From JALSNL01 sp036479585 (lineage in GTDB: Bacteria > Bacteroidota > Ignavibacteria > Ignavibacteriales > Melioribacteraceae), in the NCBI GenBank assembly GCA_965224785.1, contig OZ245062.1, forward strand, positions 248,001 to 312,000: DNA of 64,000 nt. The letters are read 5' to 3'. Shown here piece by piece: positions 51,506-60,763 of this stretch. Every line of letters begins with the position of its first letter. Position 1 is the first letter of the stretch. The notes under the pieces were generated by a model. It did not search any database, was not told the DNA's origin, and worked only from the letters and a program-made list of their open reading frames with translations. A program made the position numbers and the translations under genes.

Positions 51506-52306
51506 TTATTTTTTTGCTTTAATTAAATATGCAAGAGGAAGCTTGGAAGGGAATTTCTTAAATTCAAATTTTCCTTTACTAGTTTCTTTCATATTTGGGA
51601 AGCAATTATAAGGAGAGTAGGGGAATTCTTTAAATACTTCTATGCTTAATCCTTCCTTCATTAAAGATGTCATAACATCAGAAAGTGAATGATTCCAGCC
51701 ATATTCAACCATTTCAATGTCTGCATCTTGGTCTGCGTAAGTTCCTTTTATTATATCTTCAATTGGTTCATCTTCGTGGAAGTATGAATAATGTATTTTC
51801 TCAAAGTTGTTATCTAACATCCAAACGAACGGATGAAACTCTGCAATAATAAATTCTCCATTTGGTTTTAGAAAATGGGAAACTATATTTGCCCATTTAT
51901 TAATGTCTGGCAACCAACCAATTGTTCCGTAAGAAGTAAAAACAATATCAAATTTTTCATTTAGATTTTCTTTAAGATCAAATATGTTTGAGCAAATGAA
52001 TTCAGCTGGAATATTTGTTGATTTGCTAAGTTCCTTTGCTTTCATAATTGCTTCATCAGAAAAATCTACTCCGGTTACTTTAGCTCCAAGGTTTGCAAGT
52101 GAAAGCGTGTCTTGTCCAAAATGACATTGTAAATGTAGAATACGTTTCCCCGAAACATCACCAAGTTCATTTAACTCAATACTGTTAAGAGAATTTTTAG
52201 TTTTTTCAAATTCTTCATTGCCATAAAAATCGGAATTAAAGTTTATATCAACTCTTTTGTTCCAAATCTTTTTATTTGCTTGGAAGTATTTATTGTAGTT
52301 TCTCAT
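51506..52306 (-). CDS. Class I SAM-dependent methyltransferase
   Basis: 266 residues from ATG 52306. The Rossmann motif I is ILHLQCHFGQDTLSLANLGA and motif II GVDFSDEAI; the post-I region ends FTSYGTIGWLPD. The frame stays open upstream, but only through repeat-derived sequence, so the later ATG is preferred. The HLQCHFGQDTL motif is typical of a common small-molecule methylase subgroup; substrate unknown. It is convergent with hutU, 14 nt away. Confidence 0.85.
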   Translation of the reverse strand: MRNYNKYFQANKKIWNKRVDINFNSDFYGNEEFEKTKNSLNSIELNELGDVSGKRILHLQCHFGQDTLSLANLGAKVTGVDFSDEAIMKAKELSKSTNIPAEFICSNIFDLKENLNEKFDIVFTSYGTIGWLPDINKWANIVSHFLKPNGEFIIAEFHPFVWMLDNNFEKIHYSYFHEDEPIEDIIKGTYADQDADIEMVEYGWNHSLSDVMTSLMKEGLSIEVFKEFPYSPYNCFPNMKETSKGKFEFKKFPSKLPLAYLIKAKK

Positions 52307-52336
52307 ATTGTATTTCCAATCTAAATTGTAACACGT

Positions 52337-52450
52337 TTCCTCCCTCTTCCGAAAGCTTTCGGAACGGGATGACTTCTGTTTTGCACGCACACACAAATAT
52401 TAAAACTCAGTTCTACAAAGTCATGCTGAGCAGAGTCGAAATATGGCGGG
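52337..52450 (-). repeat. Composite intergenic repeat, copy B
   Basis: Reverse-complement relative of the element at 31161-31250. On the minus strand it reads TCCCGCCATATTTCGACTC then TGCTCAGCATGAC, a gap, then GTCATCCCGTTCCGAAAGC then TTTCGGAAGAGG. The same two halves are in the same order. The GAAAGCTTTC centre makes the second half a palindrome. It provides the upstream extension of the methyltransferase frame, which is why that extension is rejected. Confidence 0.75.
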
Positions 52451-52490
52451 AATATACTTTGTCCCAAATTACATAAATCGCCTAAAAAAA

Positions 52491-53681
52491 TTATTTGTCT
52501 GTTTTAAATTTTGCTTTTTTACTTCCTCTGTAAAGTTGGTAGCAATGAAATTTACACTCAAGAGAACCATTGTAAAGTACTAACCTTCTTGATGTTCTCA
52601 ATCCGATATTTTTTAATGCTTCTTTGTTAGCACTAAAAACCCAAGCATCAAAACCAGAGAAATTATTTTTAAATGTATCACCCAAATTTTTGTAAAAATC
52701 GTTTATGTTAATTTGCTTTAATCGTTCTCCGTAAGGTGGATTGGTAATTATAACTCCGCTATCAAGATTATGTTCTAATTGTTCATAGTCATTTTGCTCA
52801 AAGCTAATCATATCAAACACTTCAGCTCGTTCAGCATTTTTCTTGGCTGATTCAATTGCTCTAGATGAAATATCACTTCCAATTATTCTAAACTCAAATT
52901 TATTTTGATTAGAAACTAAATCTTCTTTCACTTCTACGTAAAGTTTTTTATCAAATGATTTCCAATTCATAAATCCAAAATTGTTTCTCTTAAAATTTGG
53001 GGCAATATTTTTTGCTAGCATAGCTGCTTCAACAACTAGAGTTCCAGAGCCACACATTGGATCAACAAAATTTGATTGACCATTCCAACCGGAAAGTAAA
53101 ATCATTCCCACAGCAAGTACTTCATTTAAAGGAGCTTTTTCTCCATCAAGTCTGTAACTTCTTCTGTGTAATGATTCACCAGAGCTATCTAAAGAAATGG
53201 TAACTACATTCTGATCAATGTGCAAATTTATTCTAAAAGTTGGATCCTCAATATCAATGTTCGGACGTTTTCCTTTTGCATATCTAATCTGATCGACAAT
53301 TGCATCTTTAACTTTTAAGGCAGCGTACTTTGAGTGCTTAAAATATTCGGAATGAACAACGCTATCAATTGCAAAAGTATCATCTACAGAAATTAAATTA
53401 GTCCAATCATATTTTTGTATGTTTCTATAAAGTTGATCGGTATTTATAGCATTAAATTTATGAATGGGTTTTAGAATTCGTAAGCAAGTTCTGAGTGAAA
53501 GGTTTGCTGTATAAAGAAGTTTCTCATCTCCAACAAAACTAACAGCTCGTTTTTGAATTGAAACATCACTTGCTCCAATATTTAAAAGTTCCTCAGCGAG
53601 TACTTCTTCGAGTCCAGCAAATGTTTTTGCAATAAATTTAATTTTGTTATCTTTCAATTTTTTACTTCTATTAATATTCAC
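52491..53681 (-). CDS. THUMP-domain RNA methyltransferase (RlmL N-terminal/YpsC type)
   Basis: 396 residues. A THUMP RNA-binding domain occupies about 45-155 (including CLRILKPIHKF and DPTFRINLHIDQNVV), followed by the UPF0020 methylase with motif I FVDPMCGSGTLVVEAAM and motif IV ITNPPYGERL, which indicates N2-guanine methylation of rRNA. It corresponds to the first half of E. coli RlmLK without the RlmK part. Confidence 0.92.
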   Translation of the reverse strand: MNINRSKKLKDNKIKFIAKTFAGLEEVLAEELLNIGASDVSIQKRAVSFVGDEKLLYTANLSLRTCLRILKPIHKFNAINTDQLYRNIQKYDWTNLISVDDTFAIDSVVHSEYFKHSKYAALKVKDAIVDQIRYAKGKRPNIDIEDPTFRINLHIDQNVVTISLDSSGESLHRRSYRLDGEKAPLNEVLAVGMILLSGWNGQSNFVDPMCGSGTLVVEAAMLAKNIAPNFKRNNFGFMNWKSFDKKLYVEVKEDLVSNQNKFEFRIIGSDISSRAIESAKKNAERAEVFDMISFEQNDYEQLEHNLDSGVIITNPPYGERLKQININDFYKNLGDTFKNNFSGFDAWVFSANKEALKNIGLRTSRRLVLYNGSLECKFHCYQLYRGSKKAKFKTDK

Positions 53682-53733
53682 AAATAAATTATTTTTGTTT
53701 TCAATTTACAAAAAAAGAAATGAGAAAATATAA

Positions 53734-54585
53734 ATGATAAAATTTATAGAGATAATTTTTATAGTTTTGATTATCGTAACATCGACTCATAGAATAAATG
53801 CTTCTGGATGGACAAAAGAATCCGGGAAGGGATTTTATTCTTTGGAGTACAGAGTTCTAAGTGGTTCCAAATATCATAATGCTGGTGGAATAAATGTTGC
53901 AATTCCAAAACTAACAGATATTGCATTTAATTTTTATGCAGAGTATGGTTTAACAAATAATCTTACTACCATATTAAACTTTCCCTTCTATAAAATTAAA
54001 ACTCATGATGGAAGTGGCTTTCATCTTGAGTTTGGATTAGAAAATGAAAATAGTGGCATTGGTGACTTTGATTTTGGTTTTAGATATAGACTTTGGGTAG
54101 ATGGACAAACAACTATATCATCTAGTTTTATTTTAGGTATTCCAATATCTCAAGAGGAAGGAGTAAATACTAATTTTGGTTTACCACTCGGTGATGGCGA
54201 GTTTAATCAAACATTAGGTTTAGAATTTGGACATTCTTTATATCCAATGCCAGCATACATTAGTGGAAGTATTCATTTTAACCTTAGAAGTAAGGGGTAC
54301 TCGGAACAACTATATTATAGTGTTGAGGTTGGTTATAAAGTATTTAGCAACCTACTTTTAAATATTCGTATTCATGCGCTTCAATCTTTGCATAATGGTA
54401 ATAATACAAAATTGGTTCATAGATTTTTGTTTTCCAACAACCAACAATTTATTGCATATAAATTTGGGATGCTTTATAATATTGCACCTAAATTTGGAGT
54501 ATCTGCTAGTTTTGAATCTGGAATAGTTGCATATAATATTCAATCTGCTCCAGTTTTTTCTATTGGAATTTTTCTTAATGATTAG
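53734..54585 (+). CDS. Predicted outer-membrane beta-barrel protein
   Basis: 283 residues with a signal peptide (about 1-22, ending RINASG). The rest consists of alternating hydrophobic/polar strands rich in Gly, Tyr and Phe (GDFDFGFRYRLWVDGQTTI, LGLEFGHSLYPM), consistent with 12 or so strands of an outer-membrane barrel, ending in an aliphatic/aromatic strand. I do not recognise a specific family. Neighbours on both sides are methyltransferases and give no functional hint. Confidence 0.7.
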   Translation: MIKFIEIIFIVLIIVTSTHRINASGWTKESGKGFYSLEYRVLSGSKYHNAGGINVAIPKLTDIAFNFYAEYGLTNNLTTILNFPFYKIKTHDGSGFHLEFGLENENSGIGDFDFGFRYRLWVDGQTTISSSFILGIPISQEEGVNTNFGLPLGDGEFNQTLGLEFGHSLYPMPAYISGSIHFNLRSKGYSEQLYYSVEVGYKVFSNLLLNIRIHALQSLHNGNNTKLVHRFLFSNNQQFIAYKFGMLYNIAPKFGVSASFESGIVAYNIQSAPVFSIGIFLND

Positions 54586-54631
54586 TCATTAGCATAACAA
54601 ATAAATTTTTATCAACTTAAATAGTTACTCA

Positions 54632-55729
54632 ATGAATTTTTCTATTAAAAATAAATCCTATAAAATAAGTCGATACCCCAAAAGTGCAAACCGTTCGTTA
54701 CAAGCTTGGAGTGCAGCTGATGAACATTTACTTAATTATTTAGATGACATTAGTCTCGGATCTAAAAACATCACAATTTACAATGATAGATTTGGATTCC
54801 TAAGTTGTGTTCTTAATCAGTATTCTCCAACTACAGTAATCAATTATAGAAGTCAAGAAAAGGCGTATAAAATAAATTTAGAATTTAACGATTTAGAAGT
54901 TTTAGAAAATCAAATTATAACTCCGCTTTCAGACTTATCAAATCCTTCTGATGTTGTGCTTATTAAAATTCCTAAATCTGTGGAACTATTTAAGTTATAC
55001 TTAAATCAAATTTCTAAAAGTGTAACTGATGATACAATTGTAATATGCGGATTTATGACTAAGTATTTTGCTTCTCAAATGTTAACTGTTGCGAGTGAAT
55101 ATTTTGAAGAGGTTGAGCAAAGTAAGGCTTGGAAAAAATCTCGTTTGTTAATTCTAAAGAAGAAAAGTCAAATTGGTAAAGTTAAAATACTAAATTCTAT
55201 AAAGTTCAATGAGAATAAGGTGTTGAAACAATATTTTGGAGTTTTCTCAGCAAAGAAAATTGATTTTGCAACTCAGTTTTTAATTGAACATCTTGAAGTT
55301 AAGGAAGAAGAAAAAAGTATATTAGATTTAGCTTCTGGCAATGGAGTTATAGCTTGTAATATTAGAACTCAAAATCCAAAGAGTGAAATTCATTTGTTAG
55401 ACGATTCATTTCTTGCCATTGAATCTTCCAAATTAAATTTACAAGATGAAAACACTTTCTTTCATTACAATGATACTCTAAATGATTTTGAGAATGACTT
55501 ATTTGATTTAGTAGTTTCAAATCCTCCATTCCATTTTGAATATGAAAACAATATTGAAATTTCTATTGGTTTGTTCAAAGAAGTGCAAAGATGTTTGAAA
55601 GATGATGGAAGATTTCTACTTGTTTCCAGTAAACATTTAAATCTAAAAACTCATTTAGTAAAATTGTTTAGTTCAGTAAATGTTATAGCAGAAAATAAGA
55701 AATTTGAGATATATGAATGTAGGACATAA
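54632..55729 (+). CDS. RlmG/RsmC-type rRNA guanine-N2 methyltransferase
   Basis: 365 residues in two halves. The N-terminal 190 form the degenerate pseudo-methylase half, beginning with LQAWSAADEHLLNYL, typical of RlmG. The C-terminal half is the active domain: motif I LDLASGNGVIACN and catalytic motif IV SNPPFHFE. RlmG modifies G1835 of 23S rRNA in E. coli; RsmC modifies 16S rRNA. The AWSAADEHLL opening favours RlmG. Confidence 0.85.
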   Translation: MNFSIKNKSYKISRYPKSANRSLQAWSAADEHLLNYLDDISLGSKNITIYNDRFGFLSCVLNQYSPTTVINYRSQEKAYKINLEFNDLEVLENQIITPLSDLSNPSDVVLIKIPKSVELFKLYLNQISKSVTDDTIVICGFMTKYFASQMLTVASEYFEEVEQSKAWKKSRLLILKKKSQIGKVKILNSIKFNENKVLKQYFGVFSAKKIDFATQFLIEHLEVKEEEKSILDLASGNGVIACNIRTQNPKSEIHLLDDSFLAIESSKLNLQDENTFFHYNDTLNDFENDLFDLVVSNPPFHFEYENNIEISIGLFKEVQRCLKDDGRFLLVSSKHLNLKTHLVKLFSSVNVIAENKKFEIYECRT

Positions 55730-56033
55730 AAAAAGTTTCTACAATTAGACTAACCATAAATGGATTTCCGATAAGAACATTCGGAAATGCCAAACATAAA
55801 AAAGCCCTCATAAAACTCAACTACGAATTTAATGAAGGCTTAGTAACCTCCTCTCATAAAACTTCTATGAGATTTGTACAAAAAATAGGAAGTGAAAAAT
55901 CTCTTCCCAGATGATTTACCAATAAGATATTGTTTTTTCGGTTTTAAGTTTTCAACCCATTTCTCTTATAGTTTAGTTCCTCATCCACTACTAACTTAAT
56001 GGATACAAAATGAAATAGCAATAGGTTTTATTA
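55730..56033. other. Intergenic region with three small hairpins
   Basis: 304 nt in a convergent gap. I see ATTTCCGA / TCGGAAAT (55764-55788), AAGCCCTCAT (55802-55811) / ATGAAGGCTT (55832-55841) with one mismatch, and TCTCATA-AAACTTC-TATGAGA (55852-55872), plus the direct repeat CTCATAAAACT (55808 and 55853). The second hairpin is preceded by an A-run, so it could terminate transcription of the minus-strand DUF1028 gene. No open frame of note. Confidence 0.5.
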
Positions 56034-57023
56034 TCATTTTTTTGCTAATTTTAGAATCGCGTTTAATGAGCTTTCATCTACGTTTAATAATTTCGCATCA
56101 ACTAATCTCGGCACTAAAATTAACCAGTCTTCATTTTGAGTAAAAACTTTTTTGAAAAAGGGAAGTGCCTCATCGACCTTGCCAATATTAGCCAAAGTAA
56201 CAGCGTGCCAAAATTTCATTTCTTCATTTTCAGGGAACATTTCTTCGGCTGCAGAATATTCGTTCATTGCCAATTCCATATCATTATGTTCAATCGCAAG
56301 GTCGCCATTATTCATATGTTCGTAAGCTCTGTGAACTTTTAGCAATCTTCCAATCTCTTTTAGTGGTTCTTTGCTATCATCAACTCGTAAATCTACTAAT
56401 CTATCAGCCCACACTTTTCCAGTTGATTCTCCTTTTACGACAAGAATTGCTGCTGATTGTTTCCCACGAATATCTCCACCTTCTGCTTGAGCAGCTTCCA
56501 TTGTTTTCAGTAACCTTTCAGCTAATCTTCCTTTTGAGTTCTCAAATGCTGTAGCCATTGCGGGCCAAACTTTGTTAGTCTTCATTAAGTTCGCTTGAAC
56601 AGAAAAATTAGTTCCAACTAAATGTCCTGCATCTTGAATGCAGTTCTTTCCGGTATAGGCTGCTGCTCTTCCATGTACATCAAGTATTGCAAGTTGTCTT
56701 ACATCTCGTCCCTCGTCAGTGGCTATTAAGGAATCAATAACTTCTTGCGGAGGCAGTCCAATTTTTAATAGAGCTAAACCTCGTAAACCGAATGAAGGAT
56801 TAATAAATGATTGTGTTGCAACAACTCCAACTCCGGCTTCTCCCCACGAGACAAGTGTACCAACGGAAAACCAATGTGATTGAACTGCTACTCCCATTTC
56901 TCCGGTGGCAGAATCTCTTGCAACAATTGAATATGTATGTGCAAATGGTTCTGAGCCAAAAAATGTTTGTGCAGAAATGTTAAGTGTAAATAAAGTAAAA
57001 AGAATGGTCGTTAGTAGTTTCAT
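56034..57023 (-). CDS. DUF1028 family secreted protein with C-terminal TPR-like region
   Basis: 329 residues with a signal peptide (1-18, NISAQ). The DUF1028 domain (about 27-220) begins FAHTYSIVARDSATGEMGVAVQSHWFSVG and includes GVVATQSFINPSFG; its fold is Ntn-hydrolase-like, but the activity is unknown. The last 100 residues contain helix pairs (GDLAIEHNDMELAMNEYSAAEEMFPENEEM) of TPR type. Probably periplasmic or exported. Confidence 0.9.
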   Translation of the reverse strand: MKLLTTILFTLFTLNISAQTFFGSEPFAHTYSIVARDSATGEMGVAVQSHWFSVGTLVSWGEAGVGVVATQSFINPSFGLRGLALLKIGLPPQEVIDSLIATDEGRDVRQLAILDVHGRAAAYTGKNCIQDAGHLVGTNFSVQANLMKTNKVWPAMATAFENSKGRLAERLLKTMEAAQAEGGDIRGKQSAAILVVKGESTGKVWADRLVDLRVDDSKEPLKEIGRLLKVHRAYEHMNNGDLAIEHNDMELAMNEYSAAEEMFPENEEMKFWHAVTLANIGKVDEALPFFKKVFTQNEDWLILVPRLVDAKLLNVDESSLNAILKLAKK

Positions 57024-57063
57024 TTTTTGTCCTTTAAATATTATTATATCATTTACAGTTTCT

Positions 57064-57079
57064 CAGATTGCAAGCAATC
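57064..57079. repeat. Palindrome AGATTGC-AA-GCAATCT
   Basis: 16-bp palindrome with 7-bp arms between the DUF1028 gene and the antiporter gene. On the minus strand it reads AGATTGCTTGCAATCT, identical to the core of the palindrome after fumC (25062-25087), and the flanks (GTAACTTAGATTGC) are also similar. Confidence 0.65.
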
Positions 57080-57095
57080 TAAGTTACAAAACAAT

Positions 57096-58877
57096 TCATT
57101 CATCTAAGATTACACTAATTAACATCTCATCGTCTTTCGGGATGAACTCATCATCTTCTGAATAAACAATTAGTTTATTATTTTTGTTTAAGATAAATAA
57201 ATGATGAACTAATTCAGGGTTGTAAGACTTCATAAAATCATCGTAAGTAAATTCTTTGGTGATGAGTGTAGCTTTAACCTGAAGAGTTTCGTCATAATGC
57301 TCGATATCGGAAAATGACAAATGCTCAGTTGAAAAATAATTGCTTCGTAATTCTTTTGATAAAACTTGCTTGTGTTTTGGATCTGTGAAAATTTGAAAAA
57401 CTTGTGAACTTTCAAATACTTTTGAAAAGTGAATTGCAGCAAGCGAGTTAATTCCTTTATTTGAAGTAAGAGAAATAAATTTCCCAATTCCACTTAAATC
57501 AATATTTTCAATTGTAGCTTCTGAAACAACACTACCAAAGTATGTCTCAATTCCTTTTAGTCTTGCATCAGTTACTTTTTCCCAGTTCATATCAACTAGT
57601 GCAACTTTTATATTATGCCTTTTAAGAGTTATTGCAATTTCAACACTTAACTTATTAACCCCCGCAATTAAAATTCCTTGTGGATCTTTTTCCGCAAGTC
57701 CTAACATTCTAGCAAGAGGAATTGCACTTAATCCGTAAACTAAAATAGTTGCAATAATTACGAGGAACATAATTGGAACTAAAACTTCTGCTCCTTCATA
57801 ACCGTGATGAGCAAGTTCTAAAGCAAAAATTGCAGTTACAGCTGCGGCTACAATTCCACGCGGAGCCATCCAAGCTAAGTAAAGTTTTTCTTGCCAACTT
57901 AAATGCGAACCAAAAGTTGAAGCAAAAATAGTTGCAGGACGGATTATTAAAATGAGCGCAAGGACAAAAAGAAGACTTCCCATATCAAAGGCTTCAATAT
58001 CGCTTACTTGTAACCGAGCAGCGAGAATAATAAATAATGTTGATAAAAGAAGTACACCTAAATTTTCTTTAAACTCAATTATATGTTCAATTACTACTTG
58101 TTTTTGGTTAGCTAAAATAATTCCCATTAAGGTTACGGCGAATAAACCACTCTCTCCTTGAACAGTATTTGCTGCGCCAAACACTAAAACTATAGTTGCT
58201 AATGCAGAAGGGTTTTGCAAATAATCTGGAATATAATTCTTCTTAAGCAAGTAGATTAAAAGATATGCTCCAGCTGCTCCTATTACTAAACTTATTAAAA
58301 TTGTTTTTAGAATAACAAAAACTGCGGTAAGGGTGGCTTCCTTTACTCCGCTTGCAATAATGGTTTCAAAAACTAATAGGGCAAGCATTGCTCCAATAGG
58401 ATCGTTAACAATTCCCTCCCATTTGAGAATAGAATTAATTTGACCTTTGGGTTTTACTAATCGTAACAGAGGCATAATTACAGTTGGACCAGTAACAACC
58501 AAAATTGAACCAAGAAGAAGTGAAAGTTCAAGTGAGAGATTCATCAAGTAATGTGCAGCAATTGTTGAAAGACTCCACGTTACCAAAGTACCTATGGATA
58601 TTAGGTTGCGAACAATTTTTAGAACGGGTTTTAGTTCAGAAAATTTTAGATTTAGTCCGCCCTCAAAAAGGATAATTGCAACCGAAATTGAAACAAGTGG
58701 GAAAAGTAATTCTCCAAAAAATTCATCTGGATTTAGTAAACCAGTTATTGGTCCAGCAAGAAAACCAAAAATTAATAATAAAAGAATAGATGGTAGTTTT
58801 AACCACCAAGAAATCCATTGTGCAAAAATTCCAAAAACAATTATTGCAGCTAAACCGATAAGTATGTGTTCGCCCAA
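57096..58877 (-). CDS. CPA1-type cation/proton antiporter with C-terminal regulatory domain
   Basis: 593 residues. About 12 membrane segments cover residues 1-390, with the CPA1/NhaP motifs ILFEGGLNL, VVTGPTVIMPLLR and the ion-binding EGIVNDPIGAMLAL. The C-terminal 200 residues contain a TrkA-N-like Rossmann region (GILIAGVNKLSVEIAITLKRHNI, VALVDMNW), so transport is probably gated by a nucleotide or ligand. Na+ or K+ exchange for H+ is expected. It is followed by the DUF1028 gene on the same strand. Confidence 0.92.
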   Translation of the reverse strand: MGEHILIGLAAIIVFGIFAQWISWWLKLPSILLLLIFGFLAGPITGLLNPDEFFGELLFPLVSISVAIILFEGGLNLKFSELKPVLKIVRNLISIGTLVTWSLSTIAAHYLMNLSLELSLLLGSILVVTGPTVIMPLLRLVKPKGQINSILKWEGIVNDPIGAMLALLVFETIIASGVKEATLTAVFVILKTILISLVIGAAGAYLLIYLLKKNYIPDYLQNPSALATIVLVFGAANTVQGESGLFAVTLMGIILANQKQVVIEHIIEFKENLGVLLLSTLFIILAARLQVSDIEAFDMGSLLFVLALILIIRPATIFASTFGSHLSWQEKLYLAWMAPRGIVAAAVTAIFALELAHHGYEGAEVLVPIMFLVIIATILVYGLSAIPLARMLGLAEKDPQGILIAGVNKLSVEIAITLKRHNIKVALVDMNWEKVTDARLKGIETYFGSVVSEATIENIDLSGIGKFISLTSNKGINSLAAIHFSKVFESSQVFQIFTDPKHKQVLSKELRSNYFSTEHLSFSDIEHYDETLQVKATLITKEFTYDDFMKSYNPELVHHLFILNKNNKLIVYSEDDEFIPKDDEMLISVILDE

Positions 58878-59010
58878 AATAAATCCTAAATAAGTAAAAT
58901 AATAATTAAGAAGTAAGTTACTATATTTAAGAAATTAAAGCTTAATTAAAATTATGGAAAGTATTATTTGGTGGGAACATATGGTCAGACGATATGACAA
59001 AATTAAAAAA

Positions 59011-59118
59011 TTTGTCATTGCGAGGAGTGTTTTTTACGACATGGCAATCTGTTAAATCCAGCACTCTCTGACAGATTGCCACACTCCGATAAAAAACATC
59101 GAAGTTCGCAATGACAAA
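59011..59118. repeat. Nested palindromic repeat (TTTGTCATTGCGA type)
   Basis: 108-bp element with perfect 13-bp outer arms TTTGTCATTGCGA (59011-59023) / TCGCAATGACAAA (59106-59118) and a perfect 10-bp inner repeat GGCAATCTGT (59043-59052) / ACAGATTGCC (59071-59080). A middle pair GGAGTGTTTTTTA / TAAAAAACATC is imperfect. It lies just downstream of arcA. Architecture is the same as the element at 26101, but the sequence differs. Confidence 0.88.
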
Positions 59119-59130
59119 AACTAAATATTA

Positions 59131-60372
59131 TTAGTCTTTCCTACTAATAGGCATAGTCATACAACGTGCGCCGCCGCCGCCTCTTGCAAGTTCGCCTCCA
59201 TCCATAGTTACAACATATTTTTTGTAATTGTTCAAATTTACTTTGTTTGAGATAACATCTTTTGCTCGGATTATATCAAAACCGTTATTATTCATTTCTT
59301 CAATTGTATAAACATTTCTTCCATAACCAATTATTTTTCCAGGAGCAGTTGTAAAAAAGTTAGTTCCACTATGCCATTGTTCTCGTTCCTGAATCCACCT
59401 ATCAGTTTTGCCACCACAGAAAATAGGTTCTAAATCCATGCCAAGTTGTTTTAATACAGTTGGAATATTTCTTACTTCGTTTATCTTTTTTACTTTTCCA
59501 TTATCAATAATAATATGTACTGTTTGGTATCTGTGCTTACTCAGAATTACCGGTTCGTAAATCATACATTTATCATTATCCAAGAATGTAAAAATCATAT
59601 CAAGATGAATAAAAGATTCGGGTGAATGGGGAAGTTCTTGAACGATAATATGTCTTTTACCTTTGCTCTTTTTTATCTCATCAATTAAAAAATCAATTCC
59701 TTGCGAAGTTGTTCTTGCACCTATTCCAGCCAAAAGAATATCTTCTCTAGCTACTTGAATATCTCCACCTTCAATTGTAATCTTAGAATTAAACTCCAAT
59801 GACTTAGTTGGGTTTACTGTCTCAGCTTTGAAGCTCGGATGATAGTTAAAAATGGACTCCATAATTAGAGCTTCTCTGTCTCTAACATTACTTGCAAGTT
59901 TTCCAATTAGAACTTTATTTCTTATTGACATTGAAGCATCGCGCGTAAAGAAAAAATTGTGAAGTGGTTGCAATGCATAGCGTTCATCACTTAAAAAACT
60001 AGTAAGGTCGTTTGTAATTAAATGGACACCTTCAATTAATTGTTTACCAAGTTCTTTAGGATTTAACGATGATAAAAATTCTCTATGATTTCTTGTCCTT
60101 TCAGTATTGCAAACACTATCGAGTATTTTTTCTTTTGCTTCAGAAATTTTCAGAATATCTGCCAAAAGATTTTTCACTTCAAAAGTTTTAGTAAGTTTTT
60201 TTAGAATACTTCTAAATTGTTGGTATTCTTTTGAAGCAACAGATAGATTTAAAATATCACTATACAAAGCTCGTTCAGCATTAGAAGGCGTCATATTTTC
60301 AATTTCAGCTCCGGGAGTGTGAATTATTACACCTTCAAGTTCTCCTATTTCAGAATTGATATTTATTTTCAT
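59131..60372 (-). CDS. arcA: Arginine deiminase
   Basis: Hydrolyses L-arginine to citrulline and ammonia. It has 413 residues with the guanidino-modifying superfamily active site: Asp in FFTRDAS, Glu in IEGGD, His in SFIHLDM and the nucleophile Cys404 in GGGGARCMTMP. All catalytic residues are present. The rest of the arginine deiminase pathway (arcB, arcC) is not in the window; argH, which acts on argininosuccinate, lies nearby on the same strand but far enough not to be one operon. Confidence 0.97.
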   Translation of the reverse strand: MKININSEIGELEGVIIHTPGAEIENMTPSNAERALYSDILNLSVASKEYQQFRSILKKLTKTFEVKNLLADILKISEAKEKILDSVCNTERTRNHREFLSSLNPKELGKQLIEGVHLITNDLTSFLSDERYALQPLHNFFFTRDASMSIRNKVLIGKLASNVRDREALIMESIFNYHPSFKAETVNPTKSLEFNSKITIEGGDIQVAREDILLAGIGARTTSQGIDFLIDEIKKSKGKRHIIVQELPHSPESFIHLDMIFTFLDNDKCMIYEPVILSKHRYQTVHIIIDNGKVKKINEVRNIPTVLKQLGMDLEPIFCGGKTDRWIQEREQWHSGTNFFTTAPGKIIGYGRNVYTIEEMNNNGFDIIRAKDVISNKVNLNNYKKYVVTMDGGELARGGGGARCMTMPISRKD

Positions 60373-60403
60373 TTTATTTCCACAATGTCATTTTAGTTAT
60401 TCG

Positions 60404-60411
60404 CAAATATA
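60404..60411 (-). promoter_or_regulatory. Candidate -7 element for arcA
   Basis: TATATTTG on the minus strand fits TAnnTTTG and ends 31 nt before the arcA ATG. No TTG is found at the right spacing upstream, so this is tentative. Confidence 0.35.
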
Positions 60412-60490
60412 AACAATTTATACAAGATGATATTTACTCAATTTACAAAATGAATAAGTGTTGACAAAATGCACACATTATATTAAAATT

Positions 60491-60762
60491 TTGAAAACAA
60501 TTACTCGGAACAAAGAAAAAAATATTTGGTTAAAAGAAAAAATTAGAATTACTTTAGAGGAGATAATTTATTACTTAGATAATGATTTTCTCTGGACGAT
60601 ACAAAGCATCCAAATCAAAGAAAATATCATGGACAACGAATAATGGTTATAGATGTTAAAGGTTATGTAAACCTAGTTCCATATCTTGAAACAGAAAATG
60701 AAGTATTTCTTAAAACTATAATGCCAAGTAGAAAAGCTACAAAGAAATATTTAGGAGACTAA
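60491..60762 (+). pseudogene. Frameshifted BrnT-like toxin gene
   Basis: The first part reads MKTITRNKEKNIWLKEKIRI then TLEEIIYYLDN in one frame. From about 60593 the homology continues in the next frame as LDDTKHPNQRKYHGQRIMV, then IDVKGYVNLVPYLETENEVF, and LKTIMPSRKATKKYLGD, ending at the TAA 60760-60762. A one-base deletion in the GATTTTCTCTGGACGAT stretch would explain the shift. The pieces match the typical layout of BrnT-type toxins (KEKNxWLKxxRGIxFEE, then HPNQ, then PSRKATKKYLG). The start (TTG 60491) is approximate. Confidence 0.75.
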
Positions 60763-60763
60763 A

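Noticed and set aside
52307..52396. N-terminal 30 residues extending the SAM methyltransferase frame
   Set aside because: The extension is encoded inside the composite repeat 52337-52450 and does not match any methyltransferase N-terminus.
60461..60489. TTGACA-N17-TAAAAT, a perfect-looking E. coli sigma-70 promoter in front of the decayed toxin
   Set aside because: The -10 box would end 1 nt before the presumed toxin start, and promoters in this genome fit TTG-N20-TAnnTTTG instead. In DNA this AT-rich such matches arise by chance.
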